Positions 1 to 9,111 of a DNA stretch of 10,664 nt are shown here, in pieces. The first letter of the stretch is position 1; each line of letters starts with the position of its first letter. The DNA is from an uncultured Acetatifactor sp. Its GTDB lineage: Bacteria; Bacillota; Clostridia; Lachnospirales; Lachnospiraceae. A program made the position numbers and the translations under genes. The stretch spans positions 22,769 to 33,432 of the forward strand of contig CAJUGT010000032.1 of the NCBI GenBank assembly GCA_910586435.1, in the 5' to 3' direction. The notes beneath the pieces are model-generated. The model had not been told where the DNA came from, did not search any database, and saw nothing but the letters and a program-made list of their open reading frames with translations.

Positions 1-81
1 TTACAGTCGACGGAGTCGAATGGAAAGCTTCCCATGAAGAAGGGGCGTTGAAGAGTAGGGACTGGAATAGGAGGAAAGGAA
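1..81 (+). promoter_or_regulatory. rplJ leader, 3' part (possible L10 autoregulatory leader)
   Basis: This untranslated stretch precedes rplJ. A short hairpin TCGAC-GGA-GTCGA sits at 7-19, and a second weak one (GGAA at 22-25 with TTCC at 29-32) follows. In many bacteria L10, or the L10-L12 complex, binds the rplJ leader RNA and represses its own operon. The position is right for that element, but only its 3' end would lie inside the window and I cannot match a consensus by eye. No promoter is visible, so it should lie further upstream, possibly beyond rplK-rplA. Confidence 0.35.
69..74 (+). promoter_or_regulatory. rplJ ribosome binding site
   Basis: A perfect AGGAGG lies seven bases before the ATG at 82. 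It fixes the rplJ start and indicates strong translation, as expected for a ribosomal protein gene. Confidence 0.85.
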
Positions 82-606
82 ATGGCAAAGGTTGAGGTAA
101 AAAAACCTATTGTGGATGAGATTTCTGCCAGCATCAAAGATGCCCAGTCTGTAGTCCTGGTGGATTACCGTGGGTTGACAGTTGAGCAGGACACACAGCT
201 TCGTAAGAATCTGCGTGAGGCAGGAATTATCTATAAGGTGTATAAAAATACCTTTATGAATTTCGCGTTCAAGGGAACGCAGTTTGAAGGCCTGACACCA
301 TACCTGGAAGGCCCCAGTGCGGTAGCAATCTCTGCGGATGATGCCACTGCGCCGGCGAGAGTGCTTTCCGAGTTCGCTAAGACGGCTGACAAGCTTGAAA
401 TCAAGGCGGGTGTGGTAGAGGGAAATGTTTATGACGCAAAGGGAATGGCGACAATTGCGAGCATTCCGTCCAGGGATGTGCTGCTTTCCAAGCTGCTTGG
501 AAGCTTGCAGAGTCCTGTGACCAATTTCGCCCGTGTCATGAATCAGCTGGCAGAAAAAGGCGGCGCGGCAGCATGCGCAAACGTAGAGGCTGCTCCTGCG
601 GAATAG
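82..606 (+). CDS. rplJ: 50S ribosomal protein L10 (uL10)
   Basis: L10 forms the base of the ribosomal stalk. Its N-terminal domain binds 23S rRNA with L11, and its C-terminal helix carries L7/L12 dimers that recruit translation factors. The 174 residues match the family's usual size. The N-terminus MAKVEVKKPIVDEI, the VLVDYRGLTVEQ strand-turn-helix, and KNTFMNFAF around residues 55-65 are typical. After about residue 125, the IPSRDVLLSKLLGSLQSP stretch and following helix are the expected L7/L12-binding region, ending in a short Ala-rich tail. The start is set by a perfect AGGAGG. rplL follows after 75 bases with no terminator visible between them, so the two should be cotranscribed. Nothing in the protein looks unusual. 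Confidence 0.97.
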   Translation: MAKVEVKKPIVDEISASIKDAQSVVLVDYRGLTVEQDTQLRKNLREAGIIYKVYKNTFMNFAFKGTQFEGLTPYLEGPSAVAISADDATAPARVLSEFAKTADKLEIKAGVVEGNVYDAKGMATIASIPSRDVLLSKLLGSLQSPVTNFARVMNQLAEKGGAAACANVEAAPAE

Positions 607-681
607 AGAAAGCGGCTTAAAGCAAAGTATTAAGAAGACACAATACATTACAATGATTGAAGTATAATGGAGGATAGGAAA

Positions 682-1056
682 ATGGCTAAATTATCAACCC
701 AGGAACTGCTTGATGCCATCAAAGAGATGACAGTATTGGAGTTAAATGATTTTGTAAAGGCATGTGAAGAAGAGTTTGGTGTATCCGCTGCGGCAGGCAT
801 GGTGGTAGCTACGGCAGGCCCGGCAGCAGAACAGGCTGAAGAGAAGACTGAATTCGATGTGGAACTGACCGAGGTGGGCAGCGAGAAGGTTAAGGTAATC
901 AAGGTTGTCCGTGAAGTGACCGGACTTGGTTTGAAAGAAGCAAAGGATACCGTGGAAGGCGCTCCGAAGGTAATCAAGGAAGGCGCGTCCAAGGAGGATG
1001 CGGAAGAAATCAAGAAGAAACTTGAGGAAGTTGGCGCTAAGGTTACATTGAAGTAA
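682..1056 (+). CDS. rplL: 50S ribosomal protein L7/L12 (bL12)
   Basis: L7/L12 is the flexible multicopy stalk protein that contacts elongation factors and stimulates their GTPase activity. The 124 residues have the normal plan. An N-terminal dimerisation domain (MAKLSTQELLDAIKEMTVLE, about 1-35) binds L10. An Ala/Gly-rich hinge spans about 36-55. The C-terminal factor-binding domain (about 56-124) contains KVIKVVREVTGLGLKEAK and ends in KVTLK. An ATG at 667 would add five residues, but it overlaps the Shine-Dalgarno GGAGGA (669-674). The ATG at 682 is correctly spaced from that site and gives the family's normal MAKL start. A strong hairpin terminator follows 43 bases after the stop, so rplJ-rplL probably form one transcriptional module with partial read-through into rpoB. 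Confidence 0.97.
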   Translation: MAKLSTQELLDAIKEMTVLELNDFVKACEEEFGVSAAAGMVVATAGPAAEQAEEKTEFDVELTEVGSEKVKVIKVVREVTGLGLKEAKDTVEGAPKVIKEGASKEDAEEIKKKLEEVGAKVTLK

Positions 1057-1098
1057 GGATGAAATCCAGTGGACAGGAGACTGTCGGTTGGAAATGGG

Positions 1099-1130
1099 AA
1101 GGGCTGTTTTACACAAAACAGCCTTTTCTT
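1099..1130 (+). terminator. Intrinsic terminator or attenuator between rplL and rpoB
   Basis: A perfect 9-bp stem, GGCTGTTTT (1102-1110) with AAAACAGCC (1115-1123), closes a four-base ACAC loop. The T-rich run TTTTCTT (1124-1130) follows directly. Extra A-T and G-T pairs extend the base of the stem upstream to about 1099. This is a textbook rho-independent terminator. Attenuation between rplL and rpoB is known in E. coli, where it makes ribosomal proteins outnumber polymerase. The same role is inferred here; how much read-through occurs is unknown. Confidence 0.9.
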
Positions 1131-1150
1131 GTTGTTACTAAAAAATCTGC

Positions 1151-1179
1151 TTGACCCTTTTTCAAATTTGTGTTATTAT
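1151..1179 (+). promoter_or_regulatory. Sigma-A promoter of rpoBC with extended -10
   Basis: The -35 box TTGACC (1151-1156) and -10 box TATTAT (1174-1179) are separated by exactly 17 bases. A TG one base upstream of the -10 (1171-1172) makes it an extended -10. Transcription would begin near 1186. The promoter lies about 20 bases beyond the terminator, so rpoB-rpoC can be transcribed independently of rplJ-rplL. The call is from sequence match and position only. Confidence 0.8.
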
Positions 1180-1185
1180 GGAAAG

Positions 1186-1337
1186 TGCATTATTGTGCGA
1201 AGTTATACTTGTTTTACAGAAGTGACAGGGCGCTTTGGAGGAACACAGTTTGATTTTTGGGTGATATGTTATATGGGTAATTCCTGTCGGCATTTGTATG
1301 AGCGGGTATAAATTTAAAAGAACGGGGTGAAATGTCA
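1186..1337 (+). promoter_or_regulatory. Untranslated leader of rpoB
   Basis: Roughly 150 bases separate the inferred transcription start from rpoB. I see no convincing gene here. A six-base perfect complementarity, GACAGG (1224-1229) with CCTGTC (1283-1288), could close a large stem-loop of about 53 bases, but its interior has no obvious strong pairing. The leader ends with the Shine-Dalgarno GGGGTGA at 1324-1330. A regulatory role is only suggested by the length and the distal pairing. Confidence 0.4.
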
Positions 1338-4300
1338 ATGGAGAAAAACAGAATACGTCCAACTGCCGGTACAAAAGTTATGCGTATGAGTTACGCACGA
1401 CAAAAAGAGGTTTTGGAGATGCCTAACCTGATTGAAGTCCAGAAGGATTCCTATCAGTGGTTCCTTGACGAGGGATTGAAAGAAGTCTTTGATGATATCT
1501 CTCCCATCGCTGATTACAGTGGATCTCTGAGCCTTGAGTTTGTGGATTTTGAGCTGTGTAAGGACGATGTGAAATATTCTATTGAGGAATGCAAAGAGAG
1601 AGATGCTACTTATGCAGCGCCTTTGACGGTAACAGTCCGCCTTTATAATAAAGAAAAGGAAGAAATCAGCGAACATAAAATTTTTATGGGCGATCTTCCC
1701 ATGATGACGGAGACAGGCACCTTTGTTATCAATGGCGCAGAACGAGTTATCGTCAGTCAGCTAGTTCGTTCCCCCGGAATTTATTATGCAATCGGACATG
1801 ATAAGATTGGAAAAAGATTGTATTCCTGTACAGTCATTCCCAACCGTGGCGCATGGCTGGAATACGAAACGGATTCCAACGACGTCTTTTATGTTCGTGT
1901 TGATAGAACCCGTAAAGTGCCTGTGACGGTGCTGATTCGCGCATTGGGTATCGGTACCAATGAGGAAATCAGGGAATTGTTTGGAGACGAACCCAAAATC
2001 GAAGCGAGCTTTACGAAGGACACTGCTGAGAATTATCAGGAGGGTCTGTTAGAGCTATATAAAAAGATACGTCCGGGGGAGCCTTTGAGTGTTGAAAGCG
2101 CTGAAAGTCTTATCAATGCCATGTTTTTTGACCCTCGCAGATATGATCTGGCAAAAGTGGGAAGGTATAAGTTTAACAAGAAACTGGCCCTGAGAAACAG
2201 AATCAGGCACCAAATTCTGGCGGCGGATGTGGTGGACCCTTCCACAGGGGAAGTAGTGGCTTCCCAGGGAGATAAAGTTACGGCAGAATTGGCTGACACG
2301 ATTCAGAATGCGGCCATTCCCTTTGTATATATACAGACGGAAGAGAAGAATGTAAAAGTCCTCTCCAATATGATGGTGGATCTCACAAGTTATGTGGACT
2401 GCAATCCCAAGGACTTTGGAATCAAAGAGAAGGTATATTATCCTTTGCTGGCAAAGATTTTGGAAGAGTTCTCGGAAGATCCGGAGAAGCTGGCGGAGGC
2501 CATTAAGAAAAATGTTCATGAGCTGGTGCCAAAGCATATTACCAAGGAAGATATTATAGCTTCCATCAATTATAATATGCATTTGGAATATGGTCTTGGA
2601 AATGATGATGATATTGACCATTTGGGCAACAGGCGAATTCGTGCCGTGGGTGAGCTGCTTCAGAATCAGTACCGCATCGGACTGTCCCGAATGGAGAGAG
2701 TGGTACGTGAACGTATGACCACCCATGATACAGATGAGATTTCTCCTCAGTCACTGATTAATATTAAACCAGTCACTGCGGCAGTGAAAGAATTTTTCGG
2801 TTCCTCTCAGCTGTCACAGTTTATGGATCAAAACAATCCTTTGGGAGAGCTTACCCATAAGAGGCGTCTGTCTGCGCTGGGACCGGGCGGTCTGTCCAGA
2901 GATCGCGCGGGATTTGAAGTCAGGGACGTACATTATTCCCATTATGGAAGAATGTGTCCTATAGAGACTCCGGAAGGACCCAATATCGGTTTGATTAACT
3001 CCCTTGCCAGCTATGCAAGGATTAATGAATATGGATTTGTGGAAGCGCCATACAGAAAGATTGACAAATCGGATCCCAAGAATCCGGTGGTCACGGATGA
3101 AGTGGTATATATGACTGCGGATGAAGAGGATAATTTTCATGTGGCGCAGGCAAGTGAGGCTTTGGATGAGGAAGGACATTTTGTGCGTACCACCGTCTCC
3201 GGGCGTTACAAGGAAGAGACATCAGAATATCCCCGTGCCATGTTCGACTATATGGATGTATCCCCTCGAATGGTATTCTCGGTGGCAACGGCTTTGATTC
3301 CTTTCCTGCAAAACGATGACGCAAACCGTGCGCTGATGGGATCTAACATGCAGCGTCAGGCGGTTCCTTTGCTTACGACGGAAGCGCCGGTGGTGGGGAC
3401 GGGAATGGAAGTGAAGGCTGCCGTTGACTCAGGCGTCTGTGTGGTGGTAAAGAAGCCGGGTACTGTGGAATATGTGTCCGCAAGCACCATTCGCATGGCA
3501 TATGATGACGGAGAAAAAGAAGAATTCCACCTGACCAAATTTTCTCGAAGCAATCAGTCAAACTGTTATAATCAAAAACCCATTGTCTTTAAAGGGGACC
3601 ATGTGGAAGCAGGAGAGGTCATTGCGGACGGACCATCCACTGCCATGGGCGAGCTTGCCCTGGGTAAGAATCCTCTCATTGGCTTTATGACATGGGAAGG
3701 GTATAACTATGAGGACGCGGTTCTCTTAAGTGAAAGACTTGTGCAGGATGATGTATATACTTCCGTGCATATTGAGGAATATGAGGCGGAAGCCAGAGAT
3801 ACCAAATTGGGGCCTGAAGAGATCACTCGTGATGTTCCCGGTGTCGGTGATGACGCGCTGAAAGATTTGGATGACAGAGGTATCATACGTATTGGCGCAG
3901 AGGTGCGTGCGGGAGACATTCTTGTGGGCAAGGTGACGCCAAAGGGAGAAACGGAGCTGACTGCCGAAGAGAGGCTGCTGCGGGCTATTTTTGGTGAAAA
4001 AGCAAGGGAGGTACGTGATACTTCCTTGAAAGTACCCCATGGGGAATACGGAATTGTAGTTGACGCAAAAGTGTTCACCAGACAGAACAGTGACGAACTT
4101 TCACCCGGCGTCAATCAGGCAGTGCGCATATATATAGCGCAGAAAAGGAAAATCTCCGTAGGTGACAAAATGGCCGGCCGTCACGGCAACAAGGGTGTGG
4201 TTTCCCGTGTGCTTCCGGTGGAAGATATGCCGTACTTGCCCAATGGCCGTCCTCTGGATATTGTGTTGAATCCTTTGGGTGTGCCCTCACGTATGAACAT

Positions 4301-5225
4301 CGGTCAGGTGTTGGAGATTCATCTGTCTCTGGCGGCAAGAGCGCTTGGTTTCAATGTGGCAACCCCTGTATTTGACGGCGCAAATGAAAATGATATTATG
4401 GATACTCTGGATTTGGCAAACGATTATGTGAACCTGGAATGGGAAGAATTTGAGGCAAAGCATAAAGAAGAGCTGCTTCCGGAGGTTATGAAATATTTAT
4501 ATGAAAACAGGGATCACAGGGAAGTGTGGAAAGGCGTTCCGATTTCCCGTGACGGAAAGGTGAGACTGCGGGATGGCAGAACAGGGGAGTATTTTGACAG
4601 CCCTGTCACCATTGGGCATATGCATTATCTTAAGCTGCACCATCTGGTAGACGATAAGATTCATGCCCGCTCCACGGGACCATATTCCCTGGTAACACAG
4701 CAGCCACTGGGCGGCAAGGCGCAATTTGGCGGACAGAGGTTTGGTGAGATGGAGGTATGGGCTCTGGAAGCCTATGGAGCGTCTTATACCTTGCAGGAGA
4801 TTCTGACTGTAAAGTCCGACGATGTGGTTGGCCGTGTCAAAACCTATGAAGCAATTATTAAGGGGGACAATATCCCTGAGCCTGGCATTCCGGAGTCTTT
4901 CAAGGTATTGTTGAAGGAATTGCAGGCGCTTGGGCTTGATGTACGGGTACTTCGTGAGGATCAGACCGAAGTTGAGATTGTGGAGTCCATTGATTACGGT
5001 GATATGGATTATCGTTATGAGATGGGGGATGACCGCAAGTATGACGATTATGATCAGGGTGCTCTGGGTGAGATGGGATACCAGTCCCAGGAATTTGACG
5101 ACGAGAGCGGCGATCTGATCAGTTCTGACGAAGAAGATGATGATTTCGATGATGTTGTATATGATGAAGAGGATGCGGAGTCGGAAGTAGAAGCGGTAGG
5201 ATTCGACGGTGACGAGGAATTCTAG
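1338..5225 (+). CDS. rpoB: DNA-directed RNA polymerase subunit beta
   Basis: RpoB forms one half of the RNA polymerase cleft and part of the active centre. I chose the ATG at 1338 (1295 residues, MEKNRIRPTAG). The Shine-Dalgarno GGGGTGA is seven bases from it, but only one base from the alternative ATG at 1332, which would add MS. Protrusion and lobe domains occupy about residues 25-470. The rifampicin-binding cluster starts near residue 488 (GSSQLSQFMDQNNPL, then THKRRLSALGPGGL) with the usual sensitive-type residues. The SVGDKMAGRHGNKGV motif near 938-952 supplies conserved active-site lysines. The C-terminal anchor (QQPLGGKAQFGGQRFGEME) lies at about 1120-1140. An acidic tail of about 80 residues, unusually rich in Asp and Glu, follows residue 1210 and explains the length beyond the Bacillus subunit. 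rpoC begins 26 bases later. Confidence 0.98.
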   Translation: MEKNRIRPTAGTKVMRMSYARQKEVLEMPNLIEVQKDSYQWFLDEGLKEVFDDISPIADYSGSLSLEFVDFELCKDDVKYSIEECKERDATYAAPLTVTVRLYNKEKEEISEHKIFMGDLPMMTETGTFVINGAERVIVSQLVRSPGIYYAIGHDKIGKRLYSCTVIPNRGAWLEYETDSNDVFYVRVDRTRKVPVTVLIRALGIGTNEEIRELFGDEPKIEASFTKDTAENYQEGLLELYKKIRPGEPLSVESAESLINAMFFDPRRYDLAKVGRYKFNKKLALRNRIRHQILAADVVDPSTGEVVASQGDKVTAELADTIQNAAIPFVYIQTEEKNVKVLSNMMVDLTSYVDCNPKDFGIKEKVYYPLLAKILEEFSEDPEKLAEAIKKNVHELVPKHITKEDIIASINYNMHLEYGLGNDDDIDHLGNRRIRAVGELLQNQYRIGLSRMERVVRERMTTHDTDEISPQSLINIKPVTAAVKEFFGSSQLSQFMDQNNPLGELTHKRRLSALGPGGLSRDRAGFEVRDVHYSHYGRMCPIETPEGPNIGLINSLASYARINEYGFVEAPYRKIDKSDPKNPVVTDEVVYMTADEEDNFHVAQASEALDEEGHFVRTTVSGRYKEETSEYPRAMFDYMDVSPRMVFSVATALIPFLQNDDANRALMGSNMQRQAVPLLTTEAPVVGTGMEVKAAVDSGVCVVVKKPGTVEYVSASTIRMAYDDGEKEEFHLTKFSRSNQSNCYNQKPIVFKGDHVEAGEVIADGPSTAMGELALGKNPLIGFMTWEGYNYEDAVLLSERLVQDDVYTSVHIEEYEAEARDTKLGPEEITRDVPGVGDDALKDLDDRGIIRIGAEVRAGDILVGKVTPKGETELTAEERLLRAIFGEKAREVRDTSLKVPHGEYGIVVDAKVFTRQNSDELSPGVNQAVRIYIAQKRKISVGDKMAGRHGNKGVVSRVLPVEDMPYLPNGRPLDIVLNPLGVPSRMNIGQVLEIHLSLAARALGFNVATPVFDGANENDIMDTLDLANDYVNLEWEEFEAKHKEELLPEVMKYLYENRDHREVWKGVPISRDGKVRLRDGRTGEYFDSPVTIGHMHYLKLHHLVDDKIHARSTGPYSLVTQQPLGGKAQFGGQRFGEMEVWALEAYGASYTLQEILTVKSDDVVGRVKTYEAIIKGDNIPEPGIPESFKVLLKELQALGLDVRVLREDQTEVEIVESIDYGDMDYRYEMGDDRKYDDYDQGALGEMGYQSQEFDDESGDLISSDEEDDDFDDVVYDEEDAESEVEAVGFDGDEEF

Positions 5226-5251
5226 CAGAAAAGTAGAAGGGAGTTCCCAAT

Positions 5252-8200
5252 ATGGCAGAAACAAAAAATGAAGCGACAAGTTATCAGCCTATGACATTTG
5301 ACGCCATTAAAATTGGCCTGGCTTCGCCTGATAAGATTCGCGAGTGGTCTCATGGGGAAGTGATGAAACCTGAAACCATCAACTATAGGACATTGAAGCC
5401 TGAACGGGACGGATTGTTCTGCGAGAAAATTTTTGGCCCCAGCAAGGACTGGGAGTGCCATTGCGGAAAATATAAGAAGATACGGTATAAGGGTGTTGTC
5501 TGTGACAGATGTGGTGTGGAGGTCACGAAATCCAGTGTCCGCAGGGAGCGTATGGGGCATATTGAGCTTGCGGCTCCTGTATCCCATATCTGGTATTTTA
5601 AAGGAATTCCCAGCCGTATGGGGCTGATTCTGGATTTGTCTCCCAGAGTATTGGAAAAAGTGCTTTATTTTGCGTCTTATATTGTGTTGGATGCCGGTGA
5701 GACAGGACTGGATTATAAGCAGATTCTCTCGGAAAAAGAGTATCAGGATGCCCGGGAAACCTATGGAAATAAATTCCGTGTGGGGATGGGCGCAGAGGCG
5801 ATTAAGGAGCTTTTACAGGCCATTGACCTGGATACGGAAGCAGAGGAATTGAAGACAGGACTGAAGGACTCTTCGGGTCAGAAGCGTGCCAGAATCATTA
5901 AGAGACTGGAAGTGATAGAGGCATTCAGGGAGTCGGGCAATATGCCGGATTGGATGATTATGGATGTCATTCCGGTGATTCCTCCGGATATTCGTCCCAT
6001 GGTGCAGTTGGACGGAGGGCGTTTTGCCACATCTGACCTGAATGATTTATATCGAAGAATTATCAATAGAAATAACCGTCTGAAAAGGTTGTTGGAGTTA
6101 GGGGCGCCTGATATTATTGTCCGCAATGAGAAGCGGATGCTTCAGGAGGCCGTGGACGCTCTGATTGACAATGGCAGAAGGGGGCGTCCGGTGACAGGTC
6201 CTGGCAACAGGGCATTGAAGTCTCTGTCGGATATGTTAAAGGGTAAGTCAGGGCGTTTTCGTCAGAACCTTTTGGGAAAACGTGTGGATTATTCCGGCCG
6301 TTCCGTTATTGTGGTGGGACCTGAATTGAAGATTTATCAGTGTGGTTTGCCCAAAGAAATGGCAATTGAGCTGTTTAAGCCATTTGTTATGAAGGAGTTG
6401 GTGGCAAAGCAAATCAGCCAGAATATTAAAAACGCGAAAAAACTGGTTGACAAGATGGATACCCAGGTTTGGGATGTGTTGGAGGAAGTTATCAAAGAGC
6501 ATCCGGTGATGCTGAACCGTGCGCCGACGCTGCACAGGCTGGGAATTCAGGCATTTGAGCCAATATTGGTGGAAGGTAAGGCTATTAAGCTGCATCCCTT
6601 GGTATGTACGGCCTTTAACGCGGATTTTGACGGGGACCAGATGGCAGTTCATCTTCCTCTGTCTGTGGAGGCCCAGGCGGAATGCCGTTTCCTTCTGCTG
6701 TCCCCGAACAATCTGTTAAAGCCTTCCGATGGCGGCCCTGTTGCGGTGCCTTCACAGGACATGGTGTTGGGTATCTACTATCTGACACAGGAGAGGCCAG
6801 GGGCAATCGGAGAGGGTAAGTTCTTTAAAAATGTAAATGAAGCCATTTTGGCTTATGAAAATAAGGCCTGTACGCTGCATTCCAGGATAATAGTTCGCGT
6901 GTCTAAGGAAAATGCGGCAGGTGATATTATTACGGGAAATGTGGAATCTACGCTGGGACGCTTTATCTTTAATGAGATTTTGCCCCAGGATCTGGGATTT
7001 GTGGACAGGAGCGTGCCGGAGAATTTCCTGAAGCCGGAGGTTGACTTCCATGTGGACAAAAAGGGATTAAAGCAAATCCTTGAAAAGGTAATCAATACCC
7101 ATGGAGCTTCCAGAACGGCAGAGGTTTTGGATGATGTGAAGTCCATTGGCTACAAATACTCCACAAGGGCGGCTATGACCGTATCCATTTCTGATATGAC
7201 GGTACCTGCAAAGAAACCGGAGATGCTGGAGATGGCTCAGGCCACGGTGGACAGGATTTCCGCTAATTTCCGCAGAGGACTCATCACGGAAGAAGAGAGA
7301 TACCGTGCCGTGGTGGAGACGTGGAATGAAACGGATAAGGAGCTGACAGAAGAGCTGCTTTCCGGTTTGGATAAGTATAATAACATTTATATGATGGCGG
7401 ACTCAGGCGCCCGTGGTTCCAGTCAGCAGATTAAGCAGCTGGCCGGTATGCGTGGTCTGATGGCCGATACCACAGGCCGTACCATTGAGCTGCCGATTAA
7501 ATCTAATTTCCGAGAAGGTCTGGACGTGTTGGAGTACTTCATGTCCGCCCATGGCGCGCGTAAAGGTTTGTCCGATACGGCGCTGCGTACTGCGGACTCA
7601 GGGTATCTGACCAGGCGAATGGTGGATGTATCTCAGGAACTCAGTATTCGTGAAGTGGACTGCTGTGAGGGCAGGACAGAGATACCCGGTATGGTTGTCA
7701 AGGCGTTTATGGATGGGAAGGAAACCATTGAGAGCCTGAAGGATAGAATTACAGGCAGGTATTCCTGTGAGGATATTTATGATAAGGACGGAAATATGAT
7801 TGTAAAACACAATCATATGATTACTCCCAGCCGTGCGGCTAAGATTTTAAGTGTGGGTGTCAATGATAAGGGTGAACCTGTTGAGGCAGTGAAAATCAGA
7901 AATATACTCACCTGCCGTTCCCATGTGGGCATCTGCGCAAAATGTTATGGAGCGAATATGGCTACCGGTGAGGCGGTGCAGGTGGGAGAAGCGGTGGGAA
8001 TCATTGCGGCCCAGTCCATTGGCGAGCCTGGTACTCAGCTGACGATGAGAACGTTCCATACAGGTGGTGTGGCCGGTGATGACATCACACAGGGTCTTCC
8101 CCGTGTGGAGGAACTTTTTGAGGCCAGGAAACCCAAAGGTCTTGCCATTATCGCTGAGTTTGGCGGCAAGGCGGAGCTGCGTGACACCAAGAAAAAACGT

Positions 8201-9052
8201 GAAGTAATTATTACCAATGATGAGACAGGTGAATCCAAGGCATATTTGATTCCGTATGGTTCCCGTATCAAGGTGTTGGATGGGCAGGTGCTGGAAGCCG
8301 GCGACGAGCTGACAGAAGGAAGCGTAAATCCGCATGACCTGTTGAAGATTAAGGGGATTCGCGCAGTACAGGATTATATGCTTCGTGAGGTTCAGAGAGT
8401 GTACCGATTGCAGGGTGTGGACATTGCGGATAAGCATATTGAAGTAATTGTTCGTCAGATGCTGAAAAAGGTTCGTATTGAGACCAATGGGGATTCCGAG
8501 TATCTGCCGGGAACATTGGTGGATGTATTGGACTATGAAGATATCAATGAAAGTCTGCTGGCAGAGGATAAGGAGCCGGCGGATGGCAAACAGGTTCTGC
8601 TGGGAATCACCAAAGCGGCTCTTGCCACCAATTCCTTCCTTTCGGCAGCGTCCTTCCAGGAAACCACAAAGGTTCTGACGGAAGCGGCGATTAAGGGTAA
8701 GGTGGATAATCTCATTGGTCTGAAGGAGAATGTAATTATCGGTAAGCTGATACCTGTGGGAACCGGTATGAAGCGGTATCGCAGTACCAGGCTGAATACG
8801 GATGAAGCAGCTGCCGCACTGGAAGAAGCGGTCCGTATGGGGGGAGCTGCTGAAGAGGTATCCAAAAACAGCAAGGCAGAAGCCGCTGAAAAGGAAATGA
8901 AACTGGGCATGGCCGAAGAGATGGAATATGAGGAAGATGAATCAGATGAAATCTCAGAGGATGGTTATGAGCAGGAAGATGACCCTGTGGAAGAAGATGA
9001 TTACGAAACCGAAGGGCTGGAGGCGGTTGCCGTTTCAGATGTGGTGGAGTAG
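5252..9052 (+). CDS. rpoC: DNA-directed RNA polymerase subunit beta'
   Basis: RpoC carries the catalytic magnesium site of RNA polymerase and the DNA clamp. The product is 1266 residues. The first zinc site uses C69, C71, C84 and C87. Clamp helices, the main sigma contact, lie near 265-310. The catalytic NADFDGD motif is at 456-462, with D458, D460 and D462 holding Mg2+. The bridge-helix region runs from about 715 to 800. The second zinc site uses C804 or C805 with C888, C895 and C898. The trigger loop (GEPGTQLTMRTFHTGG) starts near 924 and continues into GLPRVEELFEARKPKG without the large insertion found in Gammaproteobacteria. After the normal GTGM-type end an acidic tail covers about 1220-1266. 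The start is supported by AAGGGAG at 5237-5243. It is cotranscribed with rpoB. No clear T-tract terminator follows. Confidence 0.98.
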   Translation: MAETKNEATSYQPMTFDAIKIGLASPDKIREWSHGEVMKPETINYRTLKPERDGLFCEKIFGPSKDWECHCGKYKKIRYKGVVCDRCGVEVTKSSVRRERMGHIELAAPVSHIWYFKGIPSRMGLILDLSPRVLEKVLYFASYIVLDAGETGLDYKQILSEKEYQDARETYGNKFRVGMGAEAIKELLQAIDLDTEAEELKTGLKDSSGQKRARIIKRLEVIEAFRESGNMPDWMIMDVIPVIPPDIRPMVQLDGGRFATSDLNDLYRRIINRNNRLKRLLELGAPDIIVRNEKRMLQEAVDALIDNGRRGRPVTGPGNRALKSLSDMLKGKSGRFRQNLLGKRVDYSGRSVIVVGPELKIYQCGLPKEMAIELFKPFVMKELVAKQISQNIKNAKKLVDKMDTQVWDVLEEVIKEHPVMLNRAPTLHRLGIQAFEPILVEGKAIKLHPLVCTAFNADFDGDQMAVHLPLSVEAQAECRFLLLSPNNLLKPSDGGPVAVPSQDMVLGIYYLTQERPGAIGEGKFFKNVNEAILAYENKACTLHSRIIVRVSKENAAGDIITGNVESTLGRFIFNEILPQDLGFVDRSVPENFLKPEVDFHVDKKGLKQILEKVINTHGASRTAEVLDDVKSIGYKYSTRAAMTVSISDMTVPAKKPEMLEMAQATVDRISANFRRGLITEEERYRAVVETWNETDKELTEELLSGLDKYNNIYMMADSGARGSSQQIKQLAGMRGLMADTTGRTIELPIKSNFREGLDVLEYFMSAHGARKGLSDTALRTADSGYLTRRMVDVSQELSIREVDCCEGRTEIPGMVVKAFMDGKETIESLKDRITGRYSCEDIYDKDGNMIVKHNHMITPSRAAKILSVGVNDKGEPVEAVKIRNILTCRSHVGICAKCYGANMATGEAVQVGEAVGIIAAQSIGEPGTQLTMRTFHTGGVAGDDITQGLPRVEELFEARKPKGLAIIAEFGGKAELRDTKKKREVIITNDETGESKAYLIPYGSRIKVLDGQVLEAGDELTEGSVNPHDLLKIKGIRAVQDYMLREVQRVYRLQGVDIADKHIEVIVRQMLKKVRIETNGDSEYLPGTLVDVLDYEDINESLLAEDKEPADGKQVLLGITKAALATNSFLSAASFQETTKVLTEAAIKGKVDNLIGLKENVIIGKLIPVGTGMKRYRSTRLNTDEAAAALEEAVRMGGAAEEVSKNSKAEAAEKEMKLGMAEEMEYEEDESDEISEDGYEQEDDPVEEDDYETEGLEAVAVSDVVE

Positions 9053-9111
9053 GGATTCTGCTATTGTCATGTCTCAGGGCTGCAAGGCGCATAATGTGAA
9101 AATTGATTCCT

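Noticed and set aside
667..681. Upstream ATG for rplL adding five residues
   Set aside because: This ATG overlaps the Shine-Dalgarno sequence for the ATG at 682, and MAKL is the normal family start.
1069..1311. 80-codon forward open frame between rplL and rpoB
   Set aside because: It runs through the terminator and promoter, has no good ribosome binding site, and encodes no recognisable motif.
4497..5279. Long reverse-strand open frame (260 codons) opposite the end of rpoB
   Set aside because: It mirrors the acidic-codon-rich rpoB tail, shows no family motif, and overlaps an essential gene throughout.
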